Positions 18,751-28,100 of a stretch of 64,000 bases of DNA are shown here, in pieces. The notes below the pieces were generated by a model. It did no database searches. It was not told the DNA's origin and worked only from the letters and a program-made list of their open reading frames with translations. The stretch comes from an uncultured Lachnospiraceae bacterium (GTDB taxonomy: Bacteria; Bacillota; Clostridia; Lachnospirales; Lachnospiraceae): contig CANQBH010000004.1 of the NCBI GenBank assembly GCA_947589155.1, forward strand, positions 1 through 64,000, in the 5' to 3' direction. Made by a program: the position numbers and the translations under genes. Every line of letters starts with the position of its first letter. The stretch's first letter is position 1.

Positions 18751-21700
18751 ATGAAAAAGAAAGCAGGAAAAGGAGGAGGCAGAGTCGTTGTCTGGATCAT
18801 GATGGCGCTGATGCTTTTCAGTAGTATGCCGGTAAACGTGCTGGCACAGACAGAGACAGTAGCCGAGGGCGATGCAGTGACGCAGGAGTCCGCCGGACAA
18901 GAGTTCTCCGAAGGAACGCCGGAGGCAGTATCCGAGACGGGCGCGGACGGCTCTATGGATGCGAATACAGTAATTGAAAACAATGAGAGTGGAATTCCTG
19001 ATACTGCGCTGTATCAGTTGGCGCTTCAAGCGGCCAATGAATACGGCAATGGAAATGGAGATAACGAACTGACCGTGGCGGAAGCGCAGAGTATAGTCGC
19101 TCTTTCTTTTAATCATGAGATACGGAATTACATGGGACTGGGGACATATCTGACAGGTCTTAACAACATCAGTTTTGCCTTTTCCGCGGATTATCCGGAG
19201 ACGGAAAAAGAGGCTTGGGTTGGCGCGGCAGATTCATTCCTGACGGAATATGAAAAACTGAACCAAGTAACCAGTCTGAGTGGATTTTGGCTGACAGATC
19301 AGGCGCAGTTGGCGAAACTCGCGGAGAAGAATACGCTGAACTGGCTGGGGATAACGGTTGGCACGGATGTGACGGACGTTTCTGCGCTGGGAAAGTTATC
19401 TGCACTGACTAATTTACAAATTGGAGGAGATAAAGACAAAGAGGATCAGCAGAAATGGACAGTGGATCTTTCCGCGCTAAACGGAACGAATTTCCCGAAC
19501 CTGATTATGTTATCGGTATATGATCTCAATATTCCTACAATACCGGAAGGAATCGGTTCGATGTCATCGCTGATTAGTTTGTATTGGATATACAATAATA
19601 CGAATGAACTGGCGGACCTGAGCGGATTGGAAGGGTTAAATCTCCTGATGCTGCGGGGCAATGAGCTGACTCCGGATCAGGTATCCGGAAAAGTACCGGA
19701 GAAGTTTTATACTGACCCAGCATGGATCAAGAGCGAGATCAACTGGTCTGACACTTCTGAGCCGGATGAGGATGATGGAGAGATTAGTGAAATCATCACA
19801 AATGATGAGGATGGTATTCCGGACGCTGCGTTGTATGCGGCAGCACTGCACGCGGGCGATGAAGGATGGATAGGCAATAAGGACGGCCAACTGACGATGG
19901 ATGAGGCAAGAAATGCTTTTGATATCAGGCTTCCCTATGCGATTCGAGATTATACAGGATTGAGTCTGCTTTCCGGACTAACATCTATAAACTTTAGTCT
20001 TTATGTTATTAAGGAGGATGGCACATATACCTACGGCGAAAACCACTGGGATGAGGCGGCGGATTCTTTTTTTGAGGAATATGCAAAAATGCCTAACCTG
20101 CGGGGCGTGAGCGGGGATGGAATACAGATTGAAAATAATGTCAGGCTTAAAGAGGTGGCACAGAATCAGCAACTTACTTGTTTAACTATGCAGGTTGGAG
20201 AAGAAGTCACAGATTGGTCTGTACTGGGAAAGTTGGAACTGCAGCAGCTCTATGTGAACCACGGAATCCCTAATCTTAGTCAGTTGAAAGATCTGGAGGA
20301 CACTTTGCACACGTTGGCAATACGCCTATCCTATGACGATTCTGACACAACTTTGAATCTGGAAGTTGGCAATTTTGTGAATTTGCTGGCTTTGGATATA
20401 AGTGGTAATTTAGTTTCCATAACCGGACTGGAAAACCTTGCCAAACTGCGATATCTGTATCTGCGCCATATTCCTATGCAATACAATAACGTGGCTGAAT
20501 TGGATCGACTGCCGCTGCCAAAGTCTCTGCAGGGGTTGGGGCTGTATTATGTAAGTGTGAAGGATTTAAGTGAGTGCGGTATATCCCAACTGACGGCTCT
20601 GCAGGAACTCCGATTAGAGAATACAGGGCTGCAGACATTGGAGGGTCTGGAGAATCTGAAAAGCCTTACAACCTTAGTGCTTTCAAATAATAAGATTACG
20701 GATATCAGTCCGATAGGTGCATTGACAGATCTGGATACGCTGTATTTGAACTATAATCAAATTAAGGATATCAGTGTGCTTGGCAAGTTGACGAAGATGA
20801 CTATCCTGGGACTCTCAAACAATCAGATTACGGACGCCGCAGGACTTGAAAACCTGAAACAGTTGATTTATCTGAATCTGCAGAATAATCAACTGACAGC
20901 CCTGCCTGATCTGTCGGGTTTGGAAAAACTTGGCAAGAACGAGGTGTTTGATGTACTAGATAGTTTTAAGATTAGCGAAAATCTCCTGACAAGAGACGCG
21001 GTAGCCGGAAAGGTGCCTTCAGTATTTGAGGAAAATACGCTTTGGATGGTAAAGGCGGTTTCCCGCAATTGGGGCGGCGTTACCTTCTATGGCGATCTGA
21101 GCGCCAAGGAACTCAACGCTCTGATCTATGAGTACAATCCGAGCGGAACAGGGTTTAGTAAGACGATTTATGTGACTGACGGCAGCAAGGTGGAACTGCC
21201 TCGGGAACTGACCAAAGAACTGATAAAGGATAGAGTTAAACTAGATGTAAATTTTATGGATCTAATAGATCAAACTGACCTTGCTTTTGTAGGGCAATAT
21301 CATTTTGGTGGCGATTATCCTTATCCGGAGTCAGTGGATGTGGTATTAGAGAGCAGACCGGGCTCAAAAGTGGACGAGGAAGATCAGGAAACAGCGGAGA
21401 AATTATTCAGCCGATATGAGACGAAACCCCAGGTTCGGTGTTTCCAGATCAAGGATGCCATTGCGAACAGCCACATATATATTTACTCTGATATAAAAGT
21501 GGAAGACGGATCTAATGGAAAAAGATACGGTTTCTATTTCTATGACCGAGAAAATGCTAGGGTGATCAATGTTGGAGATTTACAGTCTATGCCAATGAGT
21601 ACCTTGAATCTTTCAACAATGCAAATTGAAACGGCTGGTTATCATGTTGAGTTTTCAAATTATTTTTCCAGATGGGATTTTACATCTTCATCATCGATAA

Positions 21701-22686
21701 ATGAACTGAAAGAAGAATGGTGCTATCCTGCGTCAAAGGGCTTCTATTTCTTGGTGGAGAGTACTTATACTCCTGAAGGCCTGAGCGAGACGCCGGAACC
21801 GAGCGAGACGCAAAAACCAAGCGAGACGCAAAAGCCAAGCGAAACGCAGAAACCTTCCGTGACGCCGGAGACGGAAAAGCCGGGCCCGGTGAAGGAAACG
21901 GATGTAAAGAAGGCCGAAGAGGCGGAAGAGATCCTGATGGATAAGATCCAGAATGGATACGGCGGAAAGGCGTCCGTAGCGATCGACCAGCCAACGACCT
22001 TGTCCAAGAATGTCTTCAAGGAGATGATGGACAATAACAAAGGCTTGTCCGTATCCGTGACAAACGAGAACAACGAGAAGATCTATGAGTGGTCGTTTGA
22101 AAGTTCAAAACTGGACCCGAGTAAATTTACGGATCTGGATCTGACCGTAAAATTTGAGACGGCGGCCAAGGAAAGGATCGAAGCCATAACGGGTCAGAAG
22201 GATGCGTTCTATATGTCCTTTAATTATCACGGCGATCTGCCGGCGCCTGCCACGATGACCGTGTATGTAGGCGATCGGTATAAGGATGGAGACATCGTGT
22301 ATCTGTACTATTACAATAATGAAACGGACGAAGTGGTTTCCATTCCTGGAAGGAATGTCTACGGGGAAGAAGTTTACCAAAACGGTTATAAGGTGGTGAA
22401 CGGATATATCACATATACGATCACGCACTGTTCGGATTATTTCCTGTCAGAGAAGACGCCGGAGGAACTTGGCGTGACCGTTGAGGAGACCTCAGGATCT
22501 GTGGAAAATAATGGATCGGAGGCTTCAGCGGATGCGAATGTGCCGAAAAAGGTTCTCAGCCCGAATACGGGAGACAATACCTATGGATCAGCCGGTTGGC
22601 TTATGCCGGGCGCGGCAGCGCTTCTTCTGGCTTTCCTTGGAATCGCAGGCCTTGTACGCGCAGCGAAATCCGGAACGGAAGAATAG
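18751..22686 (+). CDS. Cell-wall-anchored leucine-rich-repeat surface protein
   Basis: Signal peptide (MKKKAGKGGGRVVVWIMMALMLFSSMPVNVLA), multiple LRRs (LKSLTTLVLSNNKITDISPIGALTDLDTLYLNYNQI), PSETQK linker repeats, SPNTG plus hydrophobic helix and charged tail. Start moved from TTG 18733 to ATG 18751 (RBS gaggga). Confidence 0.88.
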   Translation: MKKKAGKGGGRVVVWIMMALMLFSSMPVNVLAQTETVAEGDAVTQESAGQEFSEGTPEAVSETGADGSMDANTVIENNESGIPDTALYQLALQAANEYGNGNGDNELTVAEAQSIVALSFNHEIRNYMGLGTYLTGLNNISFAFSADYPETEKEAWVGAADSFLTEYEKLNQVTSLSGFWLTDQAQLAKLAEKNTLNWLGITVGTDVTDVSALGKLSALTNLQIGGDKDKEDQQKWTVDLSALNGTNFPNLIMLSVYDLNIPTIPEGIGSMSSLISLYWIYNNTNELADLSGLEGLNLLMLRGNELTPDQVSGKVPEKFYTDPAWIKSEINWSDTSEPDEDDGEISEIITNDEDGIPDAALYAAALHAGDEGWIGNKDGQLTMDEARNAFDIRLPYAIRDYTGLSLLSGLTSINFSLYVIKEDGTYTYGENHWDEAADSFFEEYAKMPNLRGVSGDGIQIENNVRLKEVAQNQQLTCLTMQVGEEVTDWSVLGKLELQQLYVNHGIPNLSQLKDLEDTLHTLAIRLSYDDSDTTLNLEVGNFVNLLALDISGNLVSITGLENLAKLRYLYLRHIPMQYNNVAELDRLPLPKSLQGLGLYYVSVKDLSECGISQLTALQELRLENTGLQTLEGLENLKSLTTLVLSNNKITDISPIGALTDLDTLYLNYNQIKDISVLGKLTKMTILGLSNNQITDAAGLENLKQLIYLNLQNNQLTALPDLSGLEKLGKNEVFDVLDSFKISENLLTRDAVAGKVPSVFEENTLWMVKAVSRNWGGVTFYGDLSAKELNALIYEYNPSGTGFSKTIYVTDGSKVELPRELTKELIKDRVKLDVNFMDLIDQTDLAFVGQYHFGGDYPYPESVDVVLESRPGSKVDEEDQETAEKLFSRYETKPQVRCFQIKDAIANSHIYIYSDIKVEDGSNGKRYGFYFYDRENARVINVGDLQSMPMSTLNLSTMQIETAGYHVEFSNYFSRWDFTSSSSINELKEEWCYPASKGFYFLVESTYTPEGLSETPEPSETQKPSETQKPSETQKPSVTPETEKPGPVKETDVKKAEEAEEILMDKIQNGYGGKASVAIDQPTTLSKNVFKEMMDNNKGLSVSVTNENNEKIYEWSFESSKLDPSKFTDLDLTVKFETAAKERIEAITGQKDAFYMSFNYHGDLPAPATMTVYVGDRYKDGDIVYLYYYNNETDEVVSIPGRNVYGEEVYQNGYKVVNGYITYTITHCSDYFLSEKTPEELGVTVEETSGSVENNGSEASADANVPKKVLSPNTGDNTYGSAGWLMPGAAALLLAFLGIAGLVRAAKSGTEE
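21784..21854 (+). repeat. Short coding tandem repeat (P-S-E-T-Q-K)n linker
   Basis: SETPEPSETQKPSETQKPSETQKP. Confidence 0.85.
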
Positions 22687-22700
22687 TTTTAAGTAAAGAA

Positions 22701-22737
22701 AACAGTGCCTTGTTTCTGCAACAGGGCACTGTTTTTT
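22701..22737 (+). terminator. Rho-independent terminator after LRR gene
   Basis: aacagtgccttgt..acagggcactgtt stem then T6. Confidence 0.8.
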
Positions 22738-22828
22738 GTGTTGCATGAGCACGGGGCAGGACGTTCTTTGAACAATGGAAAACAAAAATTTTTTTAGCAG
22801 CAGCCGCCATCATTCAGAGAAATAATTT

Positions 22829-23509
22829 TTAGAGTAATTTTTTCTTTATATTTTTCAAATAATTTTTCTTGAATGTTCTGATATTACCAAAGAACATTAA
22901 CTCGGAATGACTGAAAGAGTTTGTTTCAGCCTTTTCGGCTAAAAGTTCCATTGTACAAATAAGATCAGCAATTTGGAATAACTTATAATTTATAGGTTTT
23001 ACTTTTCGGAATTCAACATGAGTATATAATGTATTGAAGATGGATATAAGAATTTTAGTGAGTTCAATTTGTCCGTTGTCATAGTAGATGATTACCTTAT
23101 CAAAACTATTCCAAAAATCTTCATTGTTTCGCAGTATGTCAGCCAAATTTTTCGAAATTTTTGAAGTCATTGATATGACATCCGGACATTCGATTTTCTT
23201 TACTTTTATGTAGGAATAGTGAAAATCCAGTTTGCGGGCAAAGTTAAATAATGCATTGAATAAGCGTTTTCTTTCTTCAATAAGGGCGTTAGTATAAACG
23301 GCTTCGCGCCTTATCAGCGGACCGGTATGAATGGCGTGATGTGGATAGCCTAAGTTTGATAAATGCGAATCAAAAACTTTTATATTTTCGGAGATATCAA
23401 TATTTTGATTATGTAATACCATAGAAACCACGTAGTAGGGTGCGTGGGGGTCGTAAGGACCAAAATCACCAGATTCATCTATGAATACACTAAGTATTTT
23501 TTCTGACAT
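22829..23509 (-). CDS. DUF3800 domain-containing protein
   Basis: MSEKILSVFIDESGDFG.. start and ..KVIIYYDNGQ..FQIADLIC.. are typical of DUF3800. Confidence 0.85.
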   Translation of the reverse strand: MSEKILSVFIDESGDFGPYDPHAPYYVVSMVLHNQNIDISENIKVFDSHLSNLGYPHHAIHTGPLIRREAVYTNALIEERKRLFNALFNFARKLDFHYSYIKVKKIECPDVISMTSKISKNLADILRNNEDFWNSFDKVIIYYDNGQIELTKILISIFNTLYTHVEFRKVKPINYKLFQIADLICTMELLAEKAETNSFSHSELMFFGNIRTFKKNYLKNIKKKLL

Positions 23510-23511
23510 AC

Positions 23512-23617
23512 AATCATCCTTTTCCAATCCTGCGTATGAAAATGGCGGGGAAATTCCCCGCCGTTCGGTGGACCAGGGTCTTTCGACCAGCCCGAATCAG
23601 CCACCGCTGATTTATTA
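23512..23617 (-). ncRNA. Candidate structured leader RNA upstream of DUF3800
   Basis: Minus-strand helices AATCAGC-GGTG-GCTGATT (23595-23612), GGTC-GAAA-GACC (23577-23588), GGCGGGGA-ATT-TCCCCGCC (23544-23562), and possible pairing of CGGTGG (23601-23606) with CCACCG (23566-23571). Confidence 0.6.
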
Positions 23618-23623
23618 TATGCA

Positions 23624-23652
23624 ATTATAAGTCAAATACACCCAAATGTCAA
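23624..23652 (-). promoter_or_regulatory. Consensus sigma-A promoter for DUF3800 leader
   Basis: On the minus strand TTGACA-N17-TATAAT, both hexamers perfect. Confidence 0.85.
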
Positions 23653-23698
23653 ATGCCCGTATCTGCGGGATGTGTTATTTCAAATATACGCTTCCGCC

Positions 23699-24265
23699 TC
23701 ACTTCTTCAGCCGCAGCCCGTCTTTGAACGCTTCGCCCACGCGCTCGGTCACTTTATAATAGCCGTGCGTATAAGGATCGAAAGCGATCGCGTTCACCAG
23801 CGACATATCCAGCGCGCCGTCCGGCATGACGCTCTCGTCGGCCGTCGCAGCGACGACCCTGCCGATCACGCCGCAGCCGTATTTGTTGTTTTGGTACTCG
23901 ATAAATTCACATTCCAGACAGAGCGGGAACTCGTTGATCACCGGAGCGTCGACCGTCTCCGCCTTGCTTGCGGTCAGACCGGCTCTTGCGAGTTTGTCCG
24001 CTTCTTTGTTTCCGGACTCGACGCCAAAATAGTCGGCTTCCGTCACATGCGCCGCGTCCGCGATGCTCACGGTAAAAGCGCCCCGCTTTTTGATGTTCTG
24101 CACGGTCTTGTGCGTCTCGGTGAGGTTGAGCGCGACCACGCCGCGTTCCTGCATCGTTCCCCATGCCGCGTTCATTACGTTCACGCTGCCGTCGTCGTTA
24201 TAGGTGGCGACCATCAGCACGGGCATCGGAAAGATGCCTTCCGTGATATTCAGTTTCTTTCTCAT
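23699..24265 (-). CDS. Flavin reductase family protein
   Basis: MRKKLNITEGIFPMPVLMVATYNDDGSVNVMNAAWGT..; FMN-binding split-barrel pattern. Confidence 0.85.
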   Translation of the reverse strand: MRKKLNITEGIFPMPVLMVATYNDDGSVNVMNAAWGTMQERGVVALNLTETHKTVQNIKKRGAFTVSIADAAHVTEADYFGVESGNKEADKLARAGLTASKAETVDAPVINEFPLCLECEFIEYQNNKYGCGVIGRVVAATADESVMPDGALDMSLVNAIAFDPYTHGYYKVTERVGEAFKDGLRLKK

Positions 24266-24540
24266 AGCAGCCCTCCTGTTCCACGGATCGAATCCGTAAA
24301 TCTATGTTTCTTCCTTATATAACTATAACAATCGCCGCAGAAAAAACAAGCCCTTCCATATATTCCCATTTGTGGCATAAAACCCATTGGTGATTTTTCA
24401 TGAAATACAGCAAAATTTTTTGTTTATTCTGACATTTTTCGTCAAAACAAAAAGCAGAAGTCGCAAAACAGGGGAGGATATGATAAAATTTCTATAACCC
24501 CTGCGAGGGGATCAAAAGGAAAATCAAGGGGAGTGGACAT

Positions 24541-25317
24541 ATGGATCAGCCAAAAAACAAAGCCAGGATCCTTGCCGTGGCTGGCAAGGGCGGCGTCGGA
24601 AAGACTTCTCTTGCGGCAGTGATGGTCAAACTGCTGACGGAGACTTATCCCGACAGCCGGATCCTGGCTATTGACGCGGATCCGGCCGTGGGACTTTCCA
24701 CAGCCCTCGGCGTCAGCGTAGAAACAACGATCGACGATATCCGCAAAGAAGTCGTAGCACATGCCGAGGACGGCGATTCCAAAACGGCGCTGGAACTGCT
24801 CGGCGAAGCGCGCTACCGCATTTTTGACGCGCTGGTGGAGATGGACGGATTTTCGTTCATCGCCGTCGGACGTCCGGAAGCGGCGGGCTGCTATTGCAAG
24901 ATCAACAGTTATCTAAAGGAAGTCATCGGTATGCTTTCCGAAAATTACGACTATATCGTGATCGACGGAGAGGCGGGGATCGAGCAGATCAACCGCCGCG
25001 TGATGGAGAAGGTGACGCATCTCTTTCTGGTGACGGATTCTAGCAGAAAAGGAACGCAGGTCGTGCAGACGATCAAGTCCGTGGCGGACGAACTGGTCAT
25101 GTACGATCAACTCGGCGTGATCGCCAACCGCCTGCCGGATCTGCGGGTAAAGGAACAGATGGACCTCGGGGATCTTCCGGTCCTTTCCTATATCCTGTCG
25201 GACGGCGCGCTGGCGGAAGCGGACTTAAAAGGCGACAGCCTCTTTGGTCTGGATCAGGACTCAGCGATCGTGCGCGGGGCAAGGGAAGCCCTGCAAAAGA
25301 TCGGGATCATAGCGTAA
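24541..25317 (+). CDS. CooC-like nickel-insertion ATPase (MinD/ParA-type P-loop)
   Basis: AVAGKGGVGKTSLAA deviant Walker A; GCYCK CXC motif; YIVIDGEAGIEQINRRVMEKVTHLFLVTDSSRKG. Confidence 0.8.
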   Translation: MDQPKNKARILAVAGKGGVGKTSLAAVMVKLLTETYPDSRILAIDADPAVGLSTALGVSVETTIDDIRKEVVAHAEDGDSKTALELLGEARYRIFDALVEMDGFSFIAVGRPEAAGCYCKINSYLKEVIGMLSENYDYIVIDGEAGIEQINRRVMEKVTHLFLVTDSSRKGTQVVQTIKSVADELVMYDQLGVIANRLPDLRVKEQMDLGDLPVLSYILSDGALAEADLKGDSLFGLDQDSAIVRGAREALQKIGIIA

Positions 25318-25329
25318 GGGAGGAAAAGA

Positions 25330-26520
25330 ATGAAAGATCTGAAGCACCTGTATTATTTTGAACAGCTTTTGGAGGACGCCCACAACGATCTTGTCCGCCA
25401 GGCAAAGCAGGACGGCTTAAAGTGCATTGCCACGACCTGTGAGAATGTGCCGGAGCCGCTGGTGAACCTGCCGGGGACGTTTTCCGTCAGGCTGCGCGCG
25501 CCGCGTACCGGCTCCATGGAGATGGGCACCTATTACCTGACGAGTTTTCTGTGCGAGTACAGCCGCGCGCTGTTGGAGCGCGCGATGGAGGGCGGCTTTA
25601 ACTTTACCGACGCGATCATCACGCCGGACGGCTGCACCATGATGAACCGCTGCATTGAGAACATGGAACTTCTCAAGACCATGGATAAGCCGGGCTTTTT
25701 CTACGAGTACATGGAGATCCCGATGAAGTCGGACGACAACGCCCTAAATCTCTATGTCCGCCAGTGCCGCAACCACATCCTTGCGCCGCTGGAAAAGAAT
25801 TACGGGATCGACACTTCCGACGCCGCGATCCGCAAAGCGGTAGACGAACACAATCAGATCTGCCGGATCCTGCGGGAGATCGGTGATTTCCGCAAGGACG
25901 AAAAGCCGAGGATCACCGGCTACGAATACCATATCTTAACCATGCTCAGTTACGTTGCGCCGAAGGCGCTGCTTCTGGACAAATACCGCGAGACGCTCGA
26001 AGAAGTCAAGAACCGCGAACCGGACGAAAAATCCAAATTCCGCGCCAGAGTGCTGCTGGTCGGTTCCGAGGTCGACGACGTGGACGTGGTGAAACTGATC
26101 GAGGAATCCGGCGCTTACGTCTGCGCCGACCGCTTCTGCTACGGATCGCTGCCGAGCAGGGACGAGATCCTCTTAAACGACGAGGAGGACGCGCTGACGC
26201 AGGTCTGCCGCGCGTATATCCGCCGCGGCCAGTGCCCGCGTTACATGGATACGCCTAAGATGAACGAGCGCCGCGCCTATGTGGACCGGATGGCAAAAGA
26301 ATACAAGGCGGACGGAATCATCTACGAACAGATGAAGTTCTGCGATCCGTGGGCTTACGAAAAGATGATGGGCACAACGATCCTGCGGGACGACTACCAC
26401 TATCCGGTGCTCGGCGTCGACCGTCCGTATGCGATCGGCATGTCCGGACAGATGCGGACCCGCGTGCAGGCCTTTGTGGAGAGCATTGAGATCAAGAAGA
26501 TTCAGGGAGGTGCGAGATAA
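25330..26520 (+). CDS. 2-hydroxyacyl-CoA dehydratase / benzoyl-CoA-reductase-like subunit (HgdB/BcrC superfamily)
   Basis: Family pattern with conserved Cys (ATTCENVPE; DGCTMMNRC; EQMKFCDPWAYE) and C-terminal GQMRTRVQAFVE. Confidence 0.8.
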   Translation: MKDLKHLYYFEQLLEDAHNDLVRQAKQDGLKCIATTCENVPEPLVNLPGTFSVRLRAPRTGSMEMGTYYLTSFLCEYSRALLERAMEGGFNFTDAIITPDGCTMMNRCIENMELLKTMDKPGFFYEYMEIPMKSDDNALNLYVRQCRNHILAPLEKNYGIDTSDAAIRKAVDEHNQICRILREIGDFRKDEKPRITGYEYHILTMLSYVAPKALLLDKYRETLEEVKNREPDEKSKFRARVLLVGSEVDDVDVVKLIEESGAYVCADRFCYGSLPSRDEILLNDEEDALTQVCRAYIRRGQCPRYMDTPKMNERRAYVDRMAKEYKADGIIYEQMKFCDPWAYEKMMGTTILRDDYHYPVLGVDRPYAIGMSGQMRTRVQAFVESIEIKKIQGGAR

Positions 26521-28082
26521 TGGCGAAAGAAGTCGGCAAGGATCGTCTCGGAGATTTCTATACCACCGGGACCGTTCGCAAGCGTCGGGAGTGGCGCGGC
26601 TTTAAGGATACGTTTTACGATTACGGCAGATGGCTCTATATCATGTCCATTCTGGCAAAGTTCATCATCAAGCCGCGGAATATCAAAGCGATGTTCCGTT
26701 ACCGCTGGATGTCCAACTATCTTGCAGTGCCGATGATGGTAGACCGGCATACGCAGGGGCTGCGCGGCGAATATCTGCGCATCTGCCACGCGGAGCAGGA
26801 TCTTATCATCTACGACGTGGCAAAACTTCTCGACAATCTGTTCCGCGGCGACAGGCGGATCGGCAACGATAAGGAGTTTAGCAAAAAGGTCATCCTTGTG
26901 GACGAGAACGAGATGACCGCCGTGATGATGGGCTTCCCGACCGTCAAGGGGCTGTCCCGCGAGACGCCGTCGACCTACGTTCCGGTGCTGTTAAATCAGC
27001 ACTCCATGGAACACTACATCGACGTGGCGCAGGAATACGGCCTGCCGGGCGACGTCTGCCCGATGCCTGAGGCGGAATGCGGCGTTTCCATCGACGGCGA
27101 TGCGCCGGTGCTCGGCGCGGGCGCGATCCAGTGCAACACCACCTGCGACGGCTCCCTGCTTGGCAACGGCGTCATCAGCAAGCGGCTGGAGCAGGAGGAC
27201 GGGATACCGGTCTTCCAGCTGGCGGCTCCGCTGCGGCATACGGAAGAAGACGTGCAGGACTACGCGGCGCAGGAGATCAAAAACGCGATCGCCTTCGTCG
27301 AGAAATGCACCGGAGAAAAATGGGATTGGGACTATTATTTCAGCTGCGCGAAGCGCGTCAATGAATCCACGCGCCACCGTCTGGAATGGCTCGAGATGAA
27401 CAAGACGGATTATCCGCAGGTCTTCGGTTCCAACCTCGCGCTCTATACCGAAACAAATTACATGGCGATCTGCGGCAAGGTGCCGGAGTTCGTCGAGGCG
27501 GACCGCAAGATCTCCGCGCTGGCGGAGAAGGCTTTCCGCGAAAAGAAGATGATGGCGAAAGAATACCGCCACCGCGCGATCGTGTGGGGCGTGCAGTCGC
27601 ACTTCTACTTTGACTTCCTGCTGTGGATCCTAAACTGCTGGGGTATCGTCGGGCTGACCGACATGCTGTCCATGGTCTCCACCAAGGAGATCGCGGAGGA
27701 GGATACGCCGGAAAACCGCGAGCAGGCATATTACGACATGGCGTGGCTGACGGAGAACATGATCATGCGGAACCGTACCCACGGCGGATACAAGGTCCTT
27801 CTGGACGATCTGTGGGATTACGTGGAGGAGTTCCACGCCGACATGGTCATCCTCTGGGAGCATATGGCATGCAAGGCATTAAACGGTATGCACGGCCAGT
27901 TCGAGGAAAAGGCGCGTGAAAAAGGTATCCACCTTGTATGGGTGACGCATGACCTGTTCGACCCGCGTATCATTTCCCGTCAGGGCGTGCGCGACCAGAT
28001 CAACCTTTACATGAGGACCGTATTGAACGAAGAACCGCTGGATCCGACGCTCGAGATCCTGACGGATGAAAATTCCTGGTAG
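26520..28082 (+). CDS. 2-hydroxyacyl-CoA dehydratase-like subunit, second paralogue
   Basis: Overlaps the upstream stop (ataATGG). IQCNTTCDGSLLGNG; HADMVILWEHMACKALNG..LVWVTHDLFDPRIISRQGVRDQINLYMRTVL. Confidence 0.7.
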   Translation: MAKEVGKDRLGDFYTTGTVRKRREWRGFKDTFYDYGRWLYIMSILAKFIIKPRNIKAMFRYRWMSNYLAVPMMVDRHTQGLRGEYLRICHAEQDLIIYDVAKLLDNLFRGDRRIGNDKEFSKKVILVDENEMTAVMMGFPTVKGLSRETPSTYVPVLLNQHSMEHYIDVAQEYGLPGDVCPMPEAECGVSIDGDAPVLGAGAIQCNTTCDGSLLGNGVISKRLEQEDGIPVFQLAAPLRHTEEDVQDYAAQEIKNAIAFVEKCTGEKWDWDYYFSCAKRVNESTRHRLEWLEMNKTDYPQVFGSNLALYTETNYMAICGKVPEFVEADRKISALAEKAFREKKMMAKEYRHRAIVWGVQSHFYFDFLLWILNCWGIVGLTDMLSMVSTKEIAEEDTPENREQAYYDMAWLTENMIMRNRTHGGYKVLLDDLWDYVEEFHADMVILWEHMACKALNGMHGQFEEKAREKGIHLVWVTHDLFDPRIISRQGVRDQINLYMRTVLNEEPLDPTLEILTDENSW

Positions 28083-28100
28083 GAGAGGGGGAAATCAAAA

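Noticed and set aside
21784-21854. Possible CRISPR-like short repeats
   Set aside because: Direct in-frame coding repeats (PSETQK) without spacers; surface-protein linker.
24496-24512. CCCC-TGCGA-GGGG hairpin before the CooC-like gene as a terminator or riboswitch
   Set aside because: Only 4 bp, no T-tract, no known aptamer core.
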